Shown: positions 42,001-55,082 of the stretch, one piece after another
Position numbering within the stretch: position 1 is the stretch's first letter
Layout of the letters: each line of letters starts with the position of its first letter
Origin: Ignelater luminosus
Lineage: Eukaryota; Arthropoda; Insecta; Coleoptera; Elateridae
DNA length: 64,000 nt
Reading direction: 5' to 3'
Assembly: GCA_011009095.1 (NCBI GenBank)
Contig: VTPC01090614.1
Location: forward strand, 23,894-87,893
Position numbers and translations under genes: made by a program
The notes under the pieces: generated by a model
What the model was told of the DNA's origin: nothing
Seen by the model: the letters and a program-made list of their open reading frames with translations, nothing else
Database searches by the model: none

Positions 42001-45000
42001 TTAATTGAGGGTTCCCCTACAGGTTGCAGCACCACACAAACAAGGTATCTTTTCATCTTCAATTGGAAATTTATAATCATACGTTATTTCTTCATTCACG
42101 CCAATCGGTTGCTTCGAGTATATTACTATTTTCTTTTGTGATTCTATCGTGATGACTTTGGCATAGCAATTGGGCTATAAAACAAAATAAAGACATTAGT
42201 ATTTCACGATTTCGTACCAGTTGAGATGCTTACATTGCAACTATGATTAATAAATCGAGCTAGATTTCCACATTTTGTAGCGTCTATAATAGTCTCAAGA
42301 TCGATTCTAAATAAGTACGAACTTCCAATACCGTCAGCTTCATATTTACTCTCCCTAAGATCGGCTACGCTTGGCCTGACCATTTGTCCTACGTATTCGA
42401 TAACCATTTCATCAGCAGCAATGGGCTCCATAGCAAAAAGGCCCCAATCGTGTATAGCCGATTTGGCAAATTTAAGATGCTTCTTTCTAAATTTAAGCTG
42501 GTTGAATTTAAGCAAATCTGAGTCTGTATCGATTCCAAAGGCTGTTAAGAGTCTTCTCTGATTTGATCTTGCTTCTCTAGATAAACCTACAATGATATTT
42601 GCAAAATTAACACAAAATCTTTAAAACAAATTAGTAAGTATCATTACCTTGAGCTTTAGTAACAGGTACATTAGGTGAAGAATTTGTGTACGATCTCGTG
42701 TGATGATATTTGTATTTAGCTTTCTCTACTGCAGCAACTTTGTAATAGCCTTCCGTTCTAGCACATCCGGTCGCATGAACACGTAAATCGTCGCGTTTTC
42801 GTTTCTTTGGTGGACTCGAATATAAATCGGTAACACAATGATCCACCCAGTGGGTATCGTTCAGCCAATAACCAATATTATCATCAGCCAACATAGCTTC
42901 ATATGATGTTTTCATATATTGTATGTCTTCTGAATCAATTCCTTTAGTGAGAAATTCATACAAGATACCCATTTCTGCAACCATATCACGTTCTTTATGT
43001 TTCATATCGTGCGAGACTGCAGGTTTCACTGGTTGTAGATGTTCTTGGGTGTAATCTACCGTATTTTGTAATTCTTGCAATTTCTTCTGTCTATCTTTCT
43101 GTTTACGTTGACGTAGAGGCTTTTCTTTAATGACTTTTTCGCTTACTTCCGTTTCTTCTTTATTGGTGTAACCATGGTCGTGAACGAAGTTTTGTTGAAG
43201 CACTTCTGAAGTTTCGATATTTTCTTTTTGGGGTGGCATACAGTAGGAATGTTCAATTGTAACCTGCACATAAAGATTAATGATTTAACATTAATGGGAA
43301 CACTTTTTTTTATTTAAATAAAGAATAATTTTGTAAGAATGTTAAGAAGAGTTAACATACCTGAGATTTTGGACTGCTGCTGCTACCATCAGAAGATTCA
43401 GATAATCTAGCACTTTTATCAAATGTGCCATTAAGAGATTTGGATTTCTTTAAAGCTTTCTTTCTTCTCAGTTCCAAGCTTTCTTCATCAGAACTCGAGT
43501 GTACTTTATCTGCTGTTTTTGTAAGTGCTGCAGATTGGTTTACTGTTATAGATTCATCCAATAAACTAGAATCGTGGTTAATATAATTCAAATTTTCTTT
43601 TTCTTTTTCTATCTTATCTTGATACTTTCTCTCCACTGAAGAAGTTACATCGTCCAAAGGTGTTCTAACGCGTTCCAATTCTTTAACAGGCGATCTTCTC
43701 GCAGGTTTTGTATTTTCTAAACTCTCTCGTTCTTGCCTTTCCTTTTCAATCTGCTCCATATATTCAGTATTCCGTTTCCTTCGTTCTAGGTATTTTCTTT
43801 CTTCATCGCTCATATCTTCATCGCTATCAAAATATTTAGAATATCCGCCAGTAGTGGAATTTGCACCTACACTATTATCTTTTTCATTTAATAAAAGGCT
43901 TGAATTGTCTTGACTATCAGTATCTGTGTGCATTGGTTCAGGAGTCTTATTAACGGATTCTATTTCATCTTCCATTGGAGACATGCAATCTTCAGCAGTA
44001 GGTATTGGAGTAAGCCTTTCTTGTGGTGTACAACTTCTTCGATTCAACAACTTAATTTCATCTTCCGAATCAGAACTGCTTTCGTCTGAACTAGAACTCT
44101 CACTGGACGAACTAAATACAGAACTATCTGAGCTACCACTAGAACTTGTCGATGCTTTACGAATGCGTCGTGTAAGTCTACTTCTATCTTCCGTGTCTGA
44201 ATGGTGCACAATCTCTTCGTTATCAGATAATTTATGCGAATCATCATCTTCAATAACTGGAGATGGTAACTTTTTGCGTCTAAAACTAGGCATCTTAGGC
44301 AGAGAAGCTCTAAATCCTAAACCTAAACCTAAATTATCTAAGTTAATATTACTATAGAGATTTTCACGGTTCGCTTCGAGCAATATATTAATATTATCTT
44401 TAGCTTGTATTGACTTCTCTGTTTGATAATCAATTTTATCTGGGTATATATTCTTATTTTCTTTTGTGCTCTCTTCTTCCCACCATGTTTCAAATCTTTT
44501 AAATGCTGTATTCTCGACCATTTTCTTATTAAAGTCTTTCTTTAAAATCTGTTTCAATTCCTGAGTTATTTGCTGAACAACAGCGTTGATAGTTGGAGCG
44601 TGGGGATCGTTATTTGGTGTTTCCATTTTGCGTTGCGGAAATTGGTAAGGCATGTATGGCTGTGATGGCTGAAAGTGTGGAAAATGAGAGTAATGGGGAT
44701 GAGGAAGATAAACAGGTGGAGGGCCAGACGTTGTCGGATATGGATAAGCATGTCTCCAATCTTGCGAAGATATATATGCAGCACCTGGATAACCATACGG
44801 AGCACCTGGATAACCTAAATGGAGAAAAAGAATATCATGACATGACTATTTTCAGTAAATAATGAATCGTTGTTTTTAAGCATACTGCAATAAACTTTAA
44901 AACATAAAGCAAGAAATGCAAGATACTGAACTGAAGCGGAGGGGTTCCGTACTGTACCATGGAAGCCTGCATGGGCAAGGTTATTAGCTCGGATCTTTGT

Positions 45001-48000
45001 GCAGCCCAGTCCAAAGCTCGGATTAAGGCCGGGCCGGGCCTCAGTTTAAAGAGTTAAAAGTTTTCGGGCCGCCGGGTCGTTCGGTTTTATTGGGCGCGTC
45101 GACTCGTCGGGCCTCCCGATTCTTTTTGGACCAATCAAGAATTTATCGGCTTGTTTTTTGGATCCCGTAAAGTTTACTGGCAGTCGGGCCAAGCCTGAAA
45201 ATTTCGGCCTCTGCAGGATTCTAGCTGCCAGGCATCTTTGAATTGCTCGCAGGTATTTAGAATTTAATGTATTATGGCAACCTCTTAATACTCGGTTTCA
45301 TATTTTTTTTTCACTGTCATCTGGTATGTAGTAACGCGTCACAAAAAGCATTATAGTTACCAACAATCTATTTTCTCAGCATTGTCAGATTTCAGCACAT
45401 TTAGGGATTTGGTGACAAGCCTTGCAAACCGGAGCATTACTTATGACCAAGATAATACATTGAACTATAGTGCATTAAAGTTATATGGCACTCACATTCA
45501 ACAGGTTGACCATATATACATATATACTAATACATCAGGAAATACCCTGTTCAGATGGTCTCTTACTGTGTTACTGTTATGAGCAGGGACGCTGTCTTGT
45601 TGAAAATACGTCACCTGCCACCGCAAATTTAAATTAATATTCTCAAGCAAAAGAGGTAGCTGATGCATTAGGGTATTTCCAAGATAGGTACTAATGGTTC
45701 TATAAAATGGCCAGCTCTTTCTCCGGATTTAACTCCTTTAGACTACTTTCTTTGAGACATTTAAAAAGTGTAGTCTATGATACACCTTCCAGAAATGTAG
45801 AAGAATTTGCTTATTATCTCTACAGAATACAATCTTTTACATCTTTGTTAGATTTATAAAAATTATTATTTTCCCAAAAAGTAAACCAGATAGGTTGATA
45901 GCAGTTATAAGGAAAGTTATCACAAATGTGTTGCAAATTCCAAAAATCGAATAAAAAGTAGGGTATTCCATTGAAAAAAATTAAATTAGGTAGCGCCATC
46001 TGGCGGTGTCGCATTTAATTTAAAAACTTTTTACCACAAAATATGTGCCCCTTCCTTACATTTGTAATAAAGTTTTCAGAATTTTAAAATCTGCATTTGT
46101 TTCCAAGATATCGCGCAGTCCCATTCCTCGCTGAACACACTGTATATGGTGCTCATACAGAAGAGTTAATCTTGATATCATATTTTTGCTTCTGAGCAAA
46201 TAAAGACATGCACAATACAAAGCAACTTAATGTAAATTGTGATTTATATAAACTAAATGTACCTGGATATTGCTGGTACGGATGAAATGGTGCACCTGGA
46301 AAATGTGTATGCGTAGGAATGTTAGGATGTATAGGTTCGATTTTTGATTCTTCAATCTTCTGCTCATTACTACTTAAAGACGATAGACTCATGCGATCAT
46401 CATCCTTTTCTGATTTTGCATCATATTTTGTATCTGGATCTTGATAAACAGGACTATAATTATTTTCAATATGTTCACCGGTTAAAAGCTCATCTTCACT
46501 AGATGAAATATCGCTTCCTATCTTATCCATTTCTATTTTCACTTGTTTAAGTAGTGCAGTAGTTTCTAAAGCTTCTTTCTGTCGCGCAACTAAAGCCTGT
46601 AATATAAATTACATAAAATCTCAAAAATTGGAAATAAATCGTGAACTTTACTTGTTCTAAAGCATTTCTATGGCATTTTAAATAAATCTCGCGTGATAAA
46701 AATGGCGATGGTGTATTAGATAAAGGTCCATTTTGATCGGTGTCTATCATATTTGTGCTTATTTCTTCCTCAGGTGGTGGGGGATTAATTGGTAAGTCAC
46801 TTAAAGATACGCTAGACCGATCTAAAAATAACAAAAAAGAGGTCAGAAACATCTGAATAACATGAGATTTCTAGATTCAAGGAAATCATGTTACTTACCA
46901 TCATCACTATCTACTGAGGTAGGTATAGGAATAGGTTGGGGAGGTTTAATACCGCTGCTTTTAGCTTCATCTTCAGAATCCCCACCTATATTTAAAAAAG
47001 GTGGAGCCAAGCCCCCCGATCCTTTTCCTTTAAGTAACATGGCAATTCTGAAATTAATTTAAACGGCTAGAGTTAAAATTACTACTACTATTACTACTAA
47101 TAATAAAATCTACACGTTTACCTTGTGTCTAGATCAAGCGTTTTCTCCTCTTTATCTTCTAATTCTTTTTCTTTCTTTTTATTATTACTATTTTTCTTTT
47201 TATCTCTCTCCCTTTCTCTGGAATCCTTTTCTTTATCCTTATTATCTCTATTACTTTTATTATCTCGTTCGTTAAAATTATGAACATAACTGCTGCTTTC
47301 AGGCCATTTATGTGGAGGAGGAACATTTGGCGTAAGCCTTTCCCACGGTTCAGAAGGCCACTGTTGTGGTGGCGCCACTGGCCACATTTGAGGAGCACTT
47401 ATTGGATGATACGCTCCATAAGGATACTGAGGAGGTACTGGTAAATTGTGTGGATAATCGTAACTGTAATAAAATTACAATAACGTAGGCATACTTAATT
47501 ATTAGCGTACTACTTACGCAAGTGGGGTTGTATTAGCAGAACCAAGACTAAAATCGCTTTGTGCTGTGCCATAACCCATATCAGAACTACTAGGTGTAGC
47601 ATATTCATTTCTACTCTGTATATAATTTCTAGTGTACTGCCTATCTCTTTCAATTCTTTCTTTTTCAAGCCTTTCCCTTTCTTTATCTTTTATAAGATGA
47701 TTCCTATAATCATCTTTTTCTTTCGGTACATCTTTATCTTTCTCTTTTCTATCTTTACTATCTTGAACTTTCTTATCGTCTTCAACCTTTTTAGATTCAA
47801 CTTCAACAGCTTTCCCTGGTTTTTCTTCAGTAACCGCTGGTTTTTTTTCAGCAGTAAGCTCTTCAAATAGTTTTTTACATTTCTCACCAAACGGATCGAG
47901 GAAAACTTGCAATACTTTCCCCATAACACTGGTATTATTAAGTTTCTCTACGCATGTTTTAGCACCTTTCGTCACTTCAAATACAACTCTCCCCAAGCCC

Positions 48001-51000
48001 AAGTGTTTATTTGTAAAAGGATGATAATATATAAATAATTCTTCTACTGTTCCAAACTTTTGAACCATGTCTGTTAAGAATTGTTTGTCAATATTGTCAT
48101 TAAGGTGCGAAATTGTAACTTCTAAGGGAGGTGGTTCCCCGACATAATTGGCATCTATTTTAAATCTGGAAGTAAATACTAGTATTATTTAAGCGACTTG
48201 ATTTGAATCACATAATATTTTTAAAAAAAAGAAATTAAGGGTCTTCATGAGATAATAATAATTCCGAGTGATTTACAGAGTAATGAGGTCATAATCTGAT
48301 GTTAAGAATAATTATTTTGACACTTGCAGCACCTTGAACAATACCTACATAATAACGTTAATAATGTGATCCAGAAAGGTGACAATTTCAAGTAAAGGCA
48401 GTGGCGGCTTGCTTCAAAGTTTGGGTAGGCCAGGCAAAAAAATATATTGTTGGTCTAGCGCACAAAGGTAGTAAAAACAGCTAATTTGCATAATTTCAAA
48501 AAGAAAGTTTGAAAAGTAATATCAATTAAAACAGATGTGTTTTTGAATGGTTGATTTATTTTTGGTGCACTCTTGAGTTAGAAAAATTTGAATAAAAGTC
48601 ACAACTGCTTAAAAAAATTTATATTTTCACGTGTTACTAAAACATATACCAGTTATCTTAATGTACTAAATAAAAAAATGTTGAACAACAGACTTAAAGC
48701 CACCTAAAAACTAAAAAAAATTCACAATCAAACATAAACACAAAATGTCTTTAAAAAATATTTTCATTGCAGATTAGTCTGCCTCGTTGTGAACTGCTAA
48801 CTGCGTTGAATCTGATGTTGATGGAAGACTAGTAATGAAATCAGTGTAATCTTCGGAAATAATCTTTTTATTGAGTAAATAAATAAGGTCATTATTCTTT
48901 TTATCAGATATCATAATGCATCCAGGATATTTAGATATAAGCTGAACAGAAGTCCAGTTCTTTTTAAGACCTTTGCTACCATGAGTTTTGTCCCAGACAT
49001 AGCAATAACCATCTTGGATAGATCTATCATAAATTGTAAAGTTGTAAACATTTAGATGGCTCTTGTAATATATCTGTGAATCGCCAGCAAATGGCATGGG
49101 CAAAATAGCTTGAAGATCGAACGTTATGCCTCTAAATGTTTTTCCCAACTCTGCTGATGCCATCTTTTGGTACTCTTTTTTCATATCCATTGACTGCTTT
49201 TCGCCCCTTTTATGCTTTTCATACTTTTCTCTTAAAGGGTCTTTCTCCTTGGTCTCTTCGAATGCTTTACACACCGAACACTGATCCTCTTTTACATACA
49301 TACAGTAAAAGTGGCGGAAAAAACTTGAGGCAGACTCGACTTTCTTGCCCTCTACTGTCTGTTAAATAATACATCCTCCAGTCTTCGTTTTTTTGTTACA
49401 GGACTTTGTTTACTCCTCGACAGTCACTATTTGTATTAAAGAACTTAGCAGTGTTTTTTGTATATGGTCTTCCAAGCTGTAATAATGTGTACACAGTTGT
49501 TCCCTTGGGTTTTCAGAAAAATGTTCTTGACGTTTAAACCTGCATTCACTTTCGGAGACCTTTTTTCTGGAATTTCTTTTCCAGAACAATTAGTGTATTT
49601 TTTACCACTAAGCCTTAACTCTTTCATTTCCATTCCTTTTTGTTCGCCTTCTTTTTTTTGGTATTTCATTCAGTTCTTCATCTCTTGGCTCATCTTTATC
49701 AACATCTTCAGATTCACTAATTTCTTCTGATGCATGGTAAGAACTTCCTGAAGAAGCATAGTGGTCAGAATCAACAGGATGACTAGCATCACATGAGCCA
49801 ATTTCTTCAATCTGACGATTAACATTTCCACCATTGTTCATATCACTCACATTTTCGTTTGCTTCATCAGTTTGCTGTACTTGATTCCAAACAATAGTTT
49901 CAGTTATATCAATTTTACCCCTTCAATGATTTCTTCCAATGTCTGATTTATTAAAGCAACTGAAAAGTATAACTTTTAAGTAAAATAAGATGCCTTTACA
50001 GTAACTCCTTACTTTACCTTTATGCTCTTTTTCTACAACATTTAACGCCAATTGGATTATTTTCTTCGATCTTGATGCCATAATTATTATTACATATTAC
50101 TTTTCACAAAACGGCACGCAACTTCACAACAGCCATTGTCACATAACCTCAACTCAAGCTCAACAAATAAAACACAAGAGAGGTAAGTGCTCACTTCACT
50201 CACGGGTAGTTCTTGCAGAAGAAGCACAAAGGTACTGAGTGCTTTTTGCAATGTTTGTGCTAGAATTGTACAATTTGGTTGCTTTCGTTTTATAAAAATA
50301 AAAAAAGTGTACAGATTTCAAACTGAGTCTAGCTGACCTAATAAAAAAATGACTAATATTTGTGTTTAGTATTCTGTTTTCTTTTGGTTGGGACGGGTCT
50401 ACCCTGCCATCTCTGAGGAGTTCGCCACAAAGTAAAGGTTTGTTCATTAGTTAGTTCAGAACAGTTTAGAACTATCAAATTATCCAAAACCTGTTTATTC
50501 GTGTTAGGGTTGCCAACTTCACAGTCTCCATAACCTAGACAATTTCAGAGCTTTCAGTGGTGGAGAATTATCAAGGGCCTTAAAGGAAGGAGGGGATAAA
50601 TATGAGATAGAGGGTCAAACAACAGTTTCCTATATGCTACTTATGCATTTGCTTGTATTCAGGAGCAGTTAGCACAACAAGGTGATGCCAATGAAAATCA
50701 TCGTGTTGGGTGTGGTTTGTTGACAGAATTAAATTAATGTATATAGTGAGAAATAATTAGTGAAGTAAATTAAATTGGATAAGGATAATTAGAAGGGGAA
50801 GAAACCTGCAAAATAACTAGAAATTTAAATATATTAAATATTGAAGGTTAAGAATAGAAAGCGATACGATCAAATAAGAAAGAGTGTGCATCAAAGTGCA
50901 ACGTTGCAAGATTTACAATATCCAAGCCGAATTAGGTAAACTAGATGAATAAGGAAGACCTAGAGCAGCCAGTTCCACATCAATTACTGAATTTTATAAA

Positions 51001-54000
51001 CGAAAAAGAAGTTATAACACTAATTCAAGAGAAAATTGGTGTAAATGCAAAAATCACGGAATCATATAAAATTGGTGTAAGACGGAAGAAAAACAAGCAA
51101 TAGTGGCTAAAATTGAAAACTATGAAAAAAAGGTAGAAATCATGAAAAATAAGAGTAAACTAAAAAATACTAAAATTTACGTAGAAAATGATTTAACCAT
51201 TAATGAAAAAAATACAGTGTGTCCAAGATAAGGATGCACAGCATGGGGATCTTGGAAACGGTAAGAGATACAGGATCGGTTGAATGGGATGAAAGTTGGC
51301 TATTTATAGGACCTTTTTGTTGGCGTTTGCGAAATCTAGATATCTTGGATAGTTTCAGAGATATTTTAAAAAAAGTAGATTTCTCGATTTTCGTTATTAT
51401 TTTTTCTCTCCTTTATTTGAAGAGATATCGGAAAACTAAAACCACTTTTTGTTCTCTATTAAAATATGCTAACAAAATTCCTGTACAACGTTTTGGTTTC
51501 GAGTAACCATCATCAACCTTATTTTTCTAAATAGGCAAAAAAACAATTGAAAATTGTTTTGAATAGCTCTTGTTGTCATGATTCTAATGATGTAAACATG
51601 ATAGGGTTATTTTGATTTCTTATGCCATAAATTAATGCATTAATTCAAAATAACGAAAATCAAGAAATCTACTTTTTTTAAATATCTCTGAAACTATCCA
51701 AGATATCTAGATTTTGAAAACGCCAACAAAAAGGTCCCATAAATAGCCAACTTTCATCCCATTTAACCGATGCTGTATCTCTTACCGTTTCCAAGATCCC
51801 CATGCTGTGCATCCTTATCTTGGACACACTGTATATACATAAATTGCTACTTATGCGTTTTTCTTTAATTAATGATTTAAATCATGATTTCGGTGTCAGA
51901 TGTGAGCAGCCTTACACTGTTGGCAAAAGGATGTTTCTTCCTCGAACCATTGTCGTTATTCGACACTGAAACAAAACGGTGAGCTTTTAGCCTGAGTTTT
52001 CAGAAATCGAGTCTGCTTAGGAAAGATCTGTATGAGTCCCATTATTCTTTCCCTAAGTAGTGCGCTTTGTTGCTTAAGATCTTGCCTATCATCTCTGTCC
52101 CCAGTCCTCTCAGCTAATTCTCCTGCTTGATCTCTTTCTTCTTTTAGGCGCGAGAACTCTTCAGTCCAGTATGGCGCTTATCGCTTAACTCTCCCGCTAA
52201 GGATAGCTTTCTTAGAAGTTTTAGTAATTGTTTTTTTTTGATCCGAGCATAACTGGTGTCGACCTTCGTGTCTATCAGATCTAGGGTCGCAAGATTTTCA
52301 CCAGTTTCAGCGTAGAGTTTCCAGTCGGCTTTTTTAAAATTGCATTTTAACTTCGCTTTTGGTAACTTTTCAGGTAACTTTCTTTTCTTTAAATGGTTAA
52401 CTAAAAGTATCTTGTGTCCAAAACCACTGGGTCCTGGCAATAAGAAGTGGATGAGCATGGAGGAGATAGTGGAATGAATAAGGACTACATCAGGGTAAGA
52501 GGTCCTTCCACCATAAGAGAGGAATGTGAATTGTCATTGAATTGCACTGGGTGACTTGATATAAACTGTTCCCCAGTGGGACAAGGATCATTGTATCCCC
52601 AGAAAGCGGAATGAGCATTTAGATCTCCCAAGAGAACAAAATGGTGATCCCACAATTGCTCAACTGGTTGATTTCTTTGAAGTGAGCTATGAGGACTTGG
52701 CTGTGATTAACAAACCTGACGGCATCGTTCTCGATCTTTTTAAGATGTAGGTTTGATATCCATTCAGTTGGAAATATTGCTAGTTGTCAGTTGAAGCACC
52801 TGCCTCCGCTATCACATAAAAGTCAATATCGTTATTTGTTGCTGTGTTTTTAAATTCTGTAAACTTGTCACTAATTAGGCCATCTGCATTCCAGAACAAG
52901 GTTTTAAGCAGAATGTTGTCGTCAGGGTCTGTTTTCTTTCCTCGACCTGTTCATGCTGTCGCTATTATGTGTTTGGGCTGCTTGTTCTCGGCCACAGGTG
53001 TCAGTCATTTAGCTTCAATAATAATAGATTAATCGTTAAATCAGTACCTAATTATTATTTTCACACTGTATGTATGTAGTATGTAAGAGTTTTGCATTCT
53101 TACTCTTTAATAGAAAGAAAAAACATCACACATGTCATCCTATGTTATTAATATTGCAATTTATCATGAAATTAGATTATTAGAAATAACAGACTTTTCC
53201 ATGCAAAATGCAAAAATTGCACAGATCTAACTATTAACACAATACTGTACAATAAAGCTAGACATATTCTTTTATCTATTCTTGTGAAAAATATTTTATG
53301 AGTATCAAGTTACAATGATAACAAAATAGTTGAAGGTGTAAACATTAAACAACATTAAGTCATTCGTATTTCTCTATCTCGCACATACTGCTTGCACTTT
53401 TATCATTGTTTTTATTGAAATTATTATTATTATTAAATATTTTCTTCGCAAGTATAAATCTGCTGGCCCGTTATCAGATATGGTCCAATTTTTACCCTTT
53501 TGGGATGACATCATCATCTGCTAATTTTATGTTATGACATTGATTAAATCAGAAACAAACCATGAAAGTAACTAAAATGCGTAAAAGAACTGCCGGCTCG
53601 ATGTTTAAGTTGTCAATTAGAATTAATAATAAATTAATTAATAAACACAGTGTGTTTTTTCATTTTGTTATCTCTTTCTGTTTTTTAGCTATGACAAGAA
53701 GAGAGGGACAATTGTGACAAAATTCCAAAATTGTACAGCTATCTTTATCTGTTTAATCAGAGCTTGATGGGCTTATTTTACAATTTTTAATTTGTTAAGT
53801 TCACTATAAGTAGAAACTAAAATATTTTTTTTCAATTTTTTTAAATCATCGAAACCCAGAGAAATAAGTTAATAAAGTTTAGATGTTTGATGGTGTAACC
53901 ACTAAAAAGTCTGCATACAGGCTGTATTGCTGGTATTTCAATCTGTTTGTAATCTAACCTAACATAAATCTTCAAATTATTTTGTGTTGCTTGCTCATAC

Positions 54001-55079
54001 AAGTTTATGTCGTGTTTTTCATTTCTTCTCATCATTATTCTAATAATAACGTTTAAAAAATAAAAGTCGAGTTTGTTAAAAACGCTTTCGGGTAATTTTC
54101 ACAAATTTTTTTATTAAAAAAATTATTTTATTTTTTACTGGTAAGATGTTTTACTCAATAAAATCAATCAGCCTTACCATAAGCTTATCCTAGAATAGTA
54201 AATTTACATCAGAAAATTATACTACGAAAAGAAATGGGAATAGCAAAAGCAATAAAAAATCTTCAAGGAATAAAGATTGATTCATTACATATCCACTTAT
54301 TTAAATTTAATTTTTTAAATGTATATTTAGCAACATTGAATTATACTGTAAAGTACATTTTCATGAAATAATTTTTAATCATCACCAAACAAATGAAATA
54401 GTGAGGTTATGTTGCTATTTTAAAATAGAAGAATTAACCTTTATAGCAAAACAGGCCGTTTTGTAAACAATATTTTCGTTTTCTTTTCGATTTTGAACTT
54501 TTGTGTTGTCATATAAAATTAGTAAATGCCTCTGTCATTAATAATAAATTATTTACAATAAGAAAAAATGAAATACAAAATTTTGGCAGAAATGAAATAC
54601 CTTTCAAAATGTAACTATTTAATTAGATTCTTTAATAATAATTGAAGATATTTTGAAATGTGACTAATCTCTTTTTTTTATTACTGTGTACAAAACTATA
54701 TGTTTATAAAAATATCTTCGAATAATTCTAAATGCATCGTACAATGGTTTATTGCGTAGTTAAGATTTAAACATTCAATGTAATATTTTATTTTAAACAA
54801 GAATGAAACATAAGAATTTCAGCCTTATGTATAAACCATTAAGGTATACCTGGGAACTGGCAAATCCAACGTTTCAAGTCGTGTCCATATTCTAGTTAAA
54901 TGTGATCGAGGATCTCTTGGCACAACAGGAGGATAATTAGGATCATTTGGTACAACACCATCGTAACGATACAATTTTGCTGCACCTTTTACTAAGAATG
55001 GATCAACCACCAGTTTATAATTTCGTGGCTGCTTAGTACCACTATGAGTTTGACTGTTTCGATCCATCGTTCCGTTCAT
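42001..55079 (-). CDS. Set1: Histone H3K4 methyltransferase SET1 (SETD1), complete coding sequence
   Basis: Eleven coding exons, minus strand: 55079-54850, 48165-47518, 47463-47122, 47047-46899, 46821-46652, 46596-46263, 44814-43361, 43263-42648, 42586-42234, 42174-42001 plus the short phase check at each junction; these ten listed segments sum to 4470 nt, 1489 residues plus stop, all GT-AG and in frame. (Count as ten coding exons; an eleventh, noncoding, is implied by the AG acceptor at 55082-55081.) Domains: N-terminal [21 protein letters not shown] block; RRM at about 85-170; Pro- and Lys/Glu-rich low-complexity middle; acidic Ser-rich tract; N-SET about 1205-1255; WDR5-binding Win motif GCARTEG at 1275-1281; SET domain from about 1350 with NHSCNPNCYAK (1428 on); post-SET Cys at 1477, 1479, 1484, ending at residue 1489. 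It is the catalytic subunit of COMPASS. Length is near fly Set1. A 6.7-kb intron after exon 1 holds several transposons. Confidence 0.95.
44995..45225. repeat. GC-rich dispersed repeat, copy 2
   Basis: Same ordered blocks as 36970-37165 (GGGCCGCCGGGTCGTTCGG region, GACCAATCAAGAA, AAGTTTACTGGCAGTCGGGC, ATTTCGGCC). It lies in the Set1 intron between the exons at 44814 and 46263. Confidence 0.6.
45540..46144 (+). mobile_element. Mariner-like element remnant in a Set1 intron
   Basis: The plus strand encodes [20 protein letters not shown] with the third catalytic Asp of a mariner/IS630-type transposase, then stops. The region ends with GCTGAACACACTG before TATA, similar to a terminal repeat with TA target site. 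The catalytic N-terminal parts are missing. Confidence 0.6.
48774..50082 (-). pseudogene. Second copy of the arthropod transposon-like Cys-motif gene
   Basis: The minus strand starts [20 protein letters not shown] at about 50080, with a donor after GAGCATAAAG and a possible acceptor near 49963. It continues with an acidic segment ([20 protein letters not shown]), KKRRRTKR and [20 protein letters not shown], and then the longest frame, 49301-48774: [31 protein letters not shown] and [15 protein letters not shown], ending near 48775. At least two single-base frameshifts (near 49925 and 49660) and a missing Cys-rich central part show decay. It lies in Set1's 6.7-kb intron on the same strand. The copy at 6.7-7.5 kb carries the same motifs. 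The family resembles uncharacterised multi-copy arthropod proteins; its activity is unknown to me. Confidence 0.6.
50083..50740. other. Set1 intron, nothing recognised
   Basis: AT-rich intron sequence between the transposon-like gene and a LINE ORF1 remnant. Confidence 0.4.
50741..51213 (+). mobile_element. LINE ORF1-like remnant, interrupted by a MITE
   Basis: Plus-strand frames give [20 protein letters not shown] and, after a stop and shift, [20 protein letters not shown] and IYVENDLT. This pattern is typical of gag-like ORF1 of R1/I-type insect LINEs. The sequence stops at the MITE at 51215 and does not obviously resume after it. Confidence 0.55.
51215..51831. mobile_element. 617-bp MITE with about 190-bp terminal inverted repeats and TA duplication
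   Basis: Both termini start CAGTGTGTCCAAGATAAGGA. Inverse matching extends through GGATCTTGGAAACGGTAAGA, GCCAACAAAAAGGTCC-type sequence and TATCTTGGATAGTTTCAGAG to about 51405 and 51650. TA flanks at 51213-51214 and 51832-51833 indicate Tc1/mariner-type mobilisation. The 95-codon frame inside is a by-product of the repeat, not a gene. A diverged solo end lies at 56452-56548. Confidence 0.85.
51995..52990 (-). mobile_element. Jockey/CR1-like LINE endonuclease fragment
   Basis: The minus strand encodes, near 52650-52580, [20 protein letters not shown], the conserved GDxNAH block of LINE apurinic endonucleases. It is followed by [20 protein letters not shown] (52370-52310) and an Arg/Lys-rich stretch to about 52000. 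That is the endonuclease-to-RT linker of Jockey/CR1-type elements. No RT follows. Stops and shifts are frequent. Confidence 0.75.
52991..54849. other. Set1 intron, nothing recognised
   Basis: Very AT-rich intron sequence up to the donor at 54850. No coding or repeat structure is supported. Confidence 0.45.
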
Positions 55080-55082
55080 TCT

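Noticed and set aside
43926-44357. 143-codon plus-strand frame
   Set aside because: Antisense shadow of the acidic Ser-rich tract of Set1; its Leu/Ser-rich content is the expected mirror of that tract.
47159-47929. Lys/Ile-rich alternative frames on both strands
   Set aside because: Shadows of the Lys/Glu-rich low-complexity region of Set1.
51219-51506. 95-codon frame inside the MITE
   Set aside because: It lies mostly in the terminal inverted repeat and has no protein family signature.
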